Positions 63,161-64,000 of a stretch of DNA of 64,000 nucleotides are shown piece by piece. The DNA is from Myxococcales bacterium (GTDB lineage Bacteria; Myxococcota_A; Polyangia; Polyangiales; Polyangiaceae). The notes under the pieces are model-generated. The model searched no databases. It saw only the letters and a list, made by a program, of their open reading frames with translations, and was not told where the DNA came from. The stretch spans positions 1-64,000 of the forward strand of contig JADJCA010000008.1 of NCBI GenBank assembly GCA_016703425.1, written 5' to 3'. Each line of letters begins with the position of its first letter. Within the stretch, counting starts at the first letter, position 1. Position numbers and translations under genes: made by a program.

Positions 63161-64000
63161 CTAGAAGGACAGCGCCGCCGCCGGGCGGCGGGCCGACGTC
63201 GACGCCGCTTTCGTCGGCGTGAGCAGCAGAACGGCGCTCGCCACCAGCAGCGTCACGCCGAGCGCCGCGGCGCCGTCGGCGACGTAGGCCTGCGCGTCGA
63301 GCTCTCGGTACGTGCTCTGACGCTCGGCAAGCGGGAGCGCGTCGTCTTTGGTGTCACTCGACCGAACGAGCACGGAGACGCCGAAGCCCGCTCCCACGGC
63401 GAGCGCCGTCACTCCGCCTGCCCCAAGAACCCAGCCCAGCGTCGAGCGAGGGGGCGTGGCACCGGTTGCGGCAACCGGGGTGCTGGCAGCGTCCGCGCGC
63501 CCTGGCTCCAGGAGCGGAACGGTGACCTCGACGTTCCCCTTCTCCTTCGCGACGCTCGGGCGAAACGTGACAGCGACATGCCCCTTCGCGCTCGCCAAGA
63601 GAACGTGAACGCCTCCGTCGACGGGGAGCCACGTACCGAAACTTGCGGGCGGAATAGCGGCACCGTCGAGCGTCACAGCTAGCCCCTCGATGCGGCGCAC
63701 CGCCTCCGGCACGACCACGCGGAGCTTCGAGAGTCGCGGCTCGATGGCGGCGGCGCGCCCCTCCGAGAGCTCGGCACGATCGGGTCGCGTGGCCCTCGAA
63801 CGCGCCGTGACCTCGCGAAACTGAAGCCACGCGGTGGCGAAACGCCCGAGCCGTTCGTTGCAGAGTGCAAGATTGAAGAGCGTCCCCATGGCGGCGCGGT
63901 CCACGCGGTAGCTCTCGTCGAACTTCTTGCAGGCGGCCTCGCGCTGGCCCTGAGCCAGCAGCGTCCGTCCTTCCGCGAAGAGGGCTTCGGCGGCCGCCTG
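63161..64000 (-). CDS. TPR/PEGA-like membrane protein, truncated by right edge
   Basis: The frame is open from the window edge to the stop at 63161, giving 279 visible residues; the N-terminus lies outside. It opens in TPR sequence (AEALFAEGRTLLAQGQREAA, CKKFDESYRVDRAAMGTLFN), then a PEGA-like beta segment (RRIEGLAVTLDGAAIPPASF, LPVDGGVHVLLASAKGH) and two hydrophobic helices (LGAGGVTALAVGAGFGVSVL, AAALGVTLLVASAVLLL). Order and lengths parallel the gene at 56578, marking the two as paralogues. An in-frame GTG at 63904 is internal, not the start. Confidence 0.8.
   Translation of the reverse strand, partial: QAAAEALFAEGRTLLAQGQREAACKKFDESYRVDRAAMGTLFNLALCNERLGRFATAWLQFREVTARSRATRPDRAELSEGRAAAIEPRLSKLRVVVPEAVRRIEGLAVTLDGAAIPPASFGTWLPVDGGVHVLLASAKGHVAVTFRPSVAKEKGNVEVTVPLLEPGRADAASTPVAATGATPPRSTLGWVLGAGGVTALAVGAGFGVSVLVRSSDTKDDALPLAERQSTYRELDAQAYVADGAAALGVTLLVASAVLLLTPTKAASTSARRPAAALSF

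Overview
The window is GC-rich, densely coding chromosome from what looks like a myxobacterium (Myxococcota, most likely Polyangiales). This is inferred from gene content: several Ser/Thr kinases with unusual architectures, an FHA-sigma54 activator, a PATAN (DUF4388)-TPR protein, many lipoproteins (RCC1 repeats, delta-60 repeats, a Cys-rich DCGG type), a VIT/VWA/AgmX-type fusion, and an expanded REP-type transposase relative. I see no rRNA, tRNA, CRISPR array, prophage or insertion sequence with ends.

Left part (1-22 kb). A minus-strand heme operon runs unknown gene - hemX-like - hemA - hemC with ATGA overlaps. A flavin reductase follows, then an aconitase-family protein that has lost all three Fe-S cysteines. 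A cpoB-like/LysM envelope pair, pssA and a HEAT-repeat protein come next. After a REP-type transposase relative lie an NTF2-like protein, a TIGR01777 epimerase and small lipoproteins. An sspB-livM-livG-livF operon follows; it has no livH or binding protein here.

Middle part (22-45.5 kb). An SDR and an RCC1 lipoprotein face a DUF4388 protein. A large lipoprotein with a likely permuted papain-like (YiiX-type) domain follows. It sits behind a sigma54-type promoter and a structured leader. A PAS histidine kinase, a zinc-ribbon protein, an alpha5-type ArsR sensor and a triheme lipoprotein come next. Then a two-gene unit, a TROVE/Ro-like VWA protein plus a partner with a C-terminal HTH, sits behind a second sigma54-type promoter. 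A GNAT protein, an ABC-F ATPase, a kinase-PEGA-FGE protein and a 1213-residue VIT/VWA fusion complete the section. The Ro-like and ABC-F genes each carry a one-base frameshift in a C-run.

Right part (45.5-64 kb). De novo PLP synthesis (pdxS-pdxT) lies next to a MocR/PdxR-type regulator with probable operator repeats at its own start. A Rieske oxygenase, an FMN reductase, small unknowns, a protein carrying two complete kinase domains, a run of secreted proteins and lipoproteins, an FHA-sigma54 activator and a truncated TPR/PEGA-like protein follow.

The strongest candidates for something new are the sigma54-linked Ro-like two-gene unit, with an upstream element shared with the large lipoprotein gene, and the Fe-S-less aconitase homologue. 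All functional statements rest on reading motifs by eye; no database search was possible.
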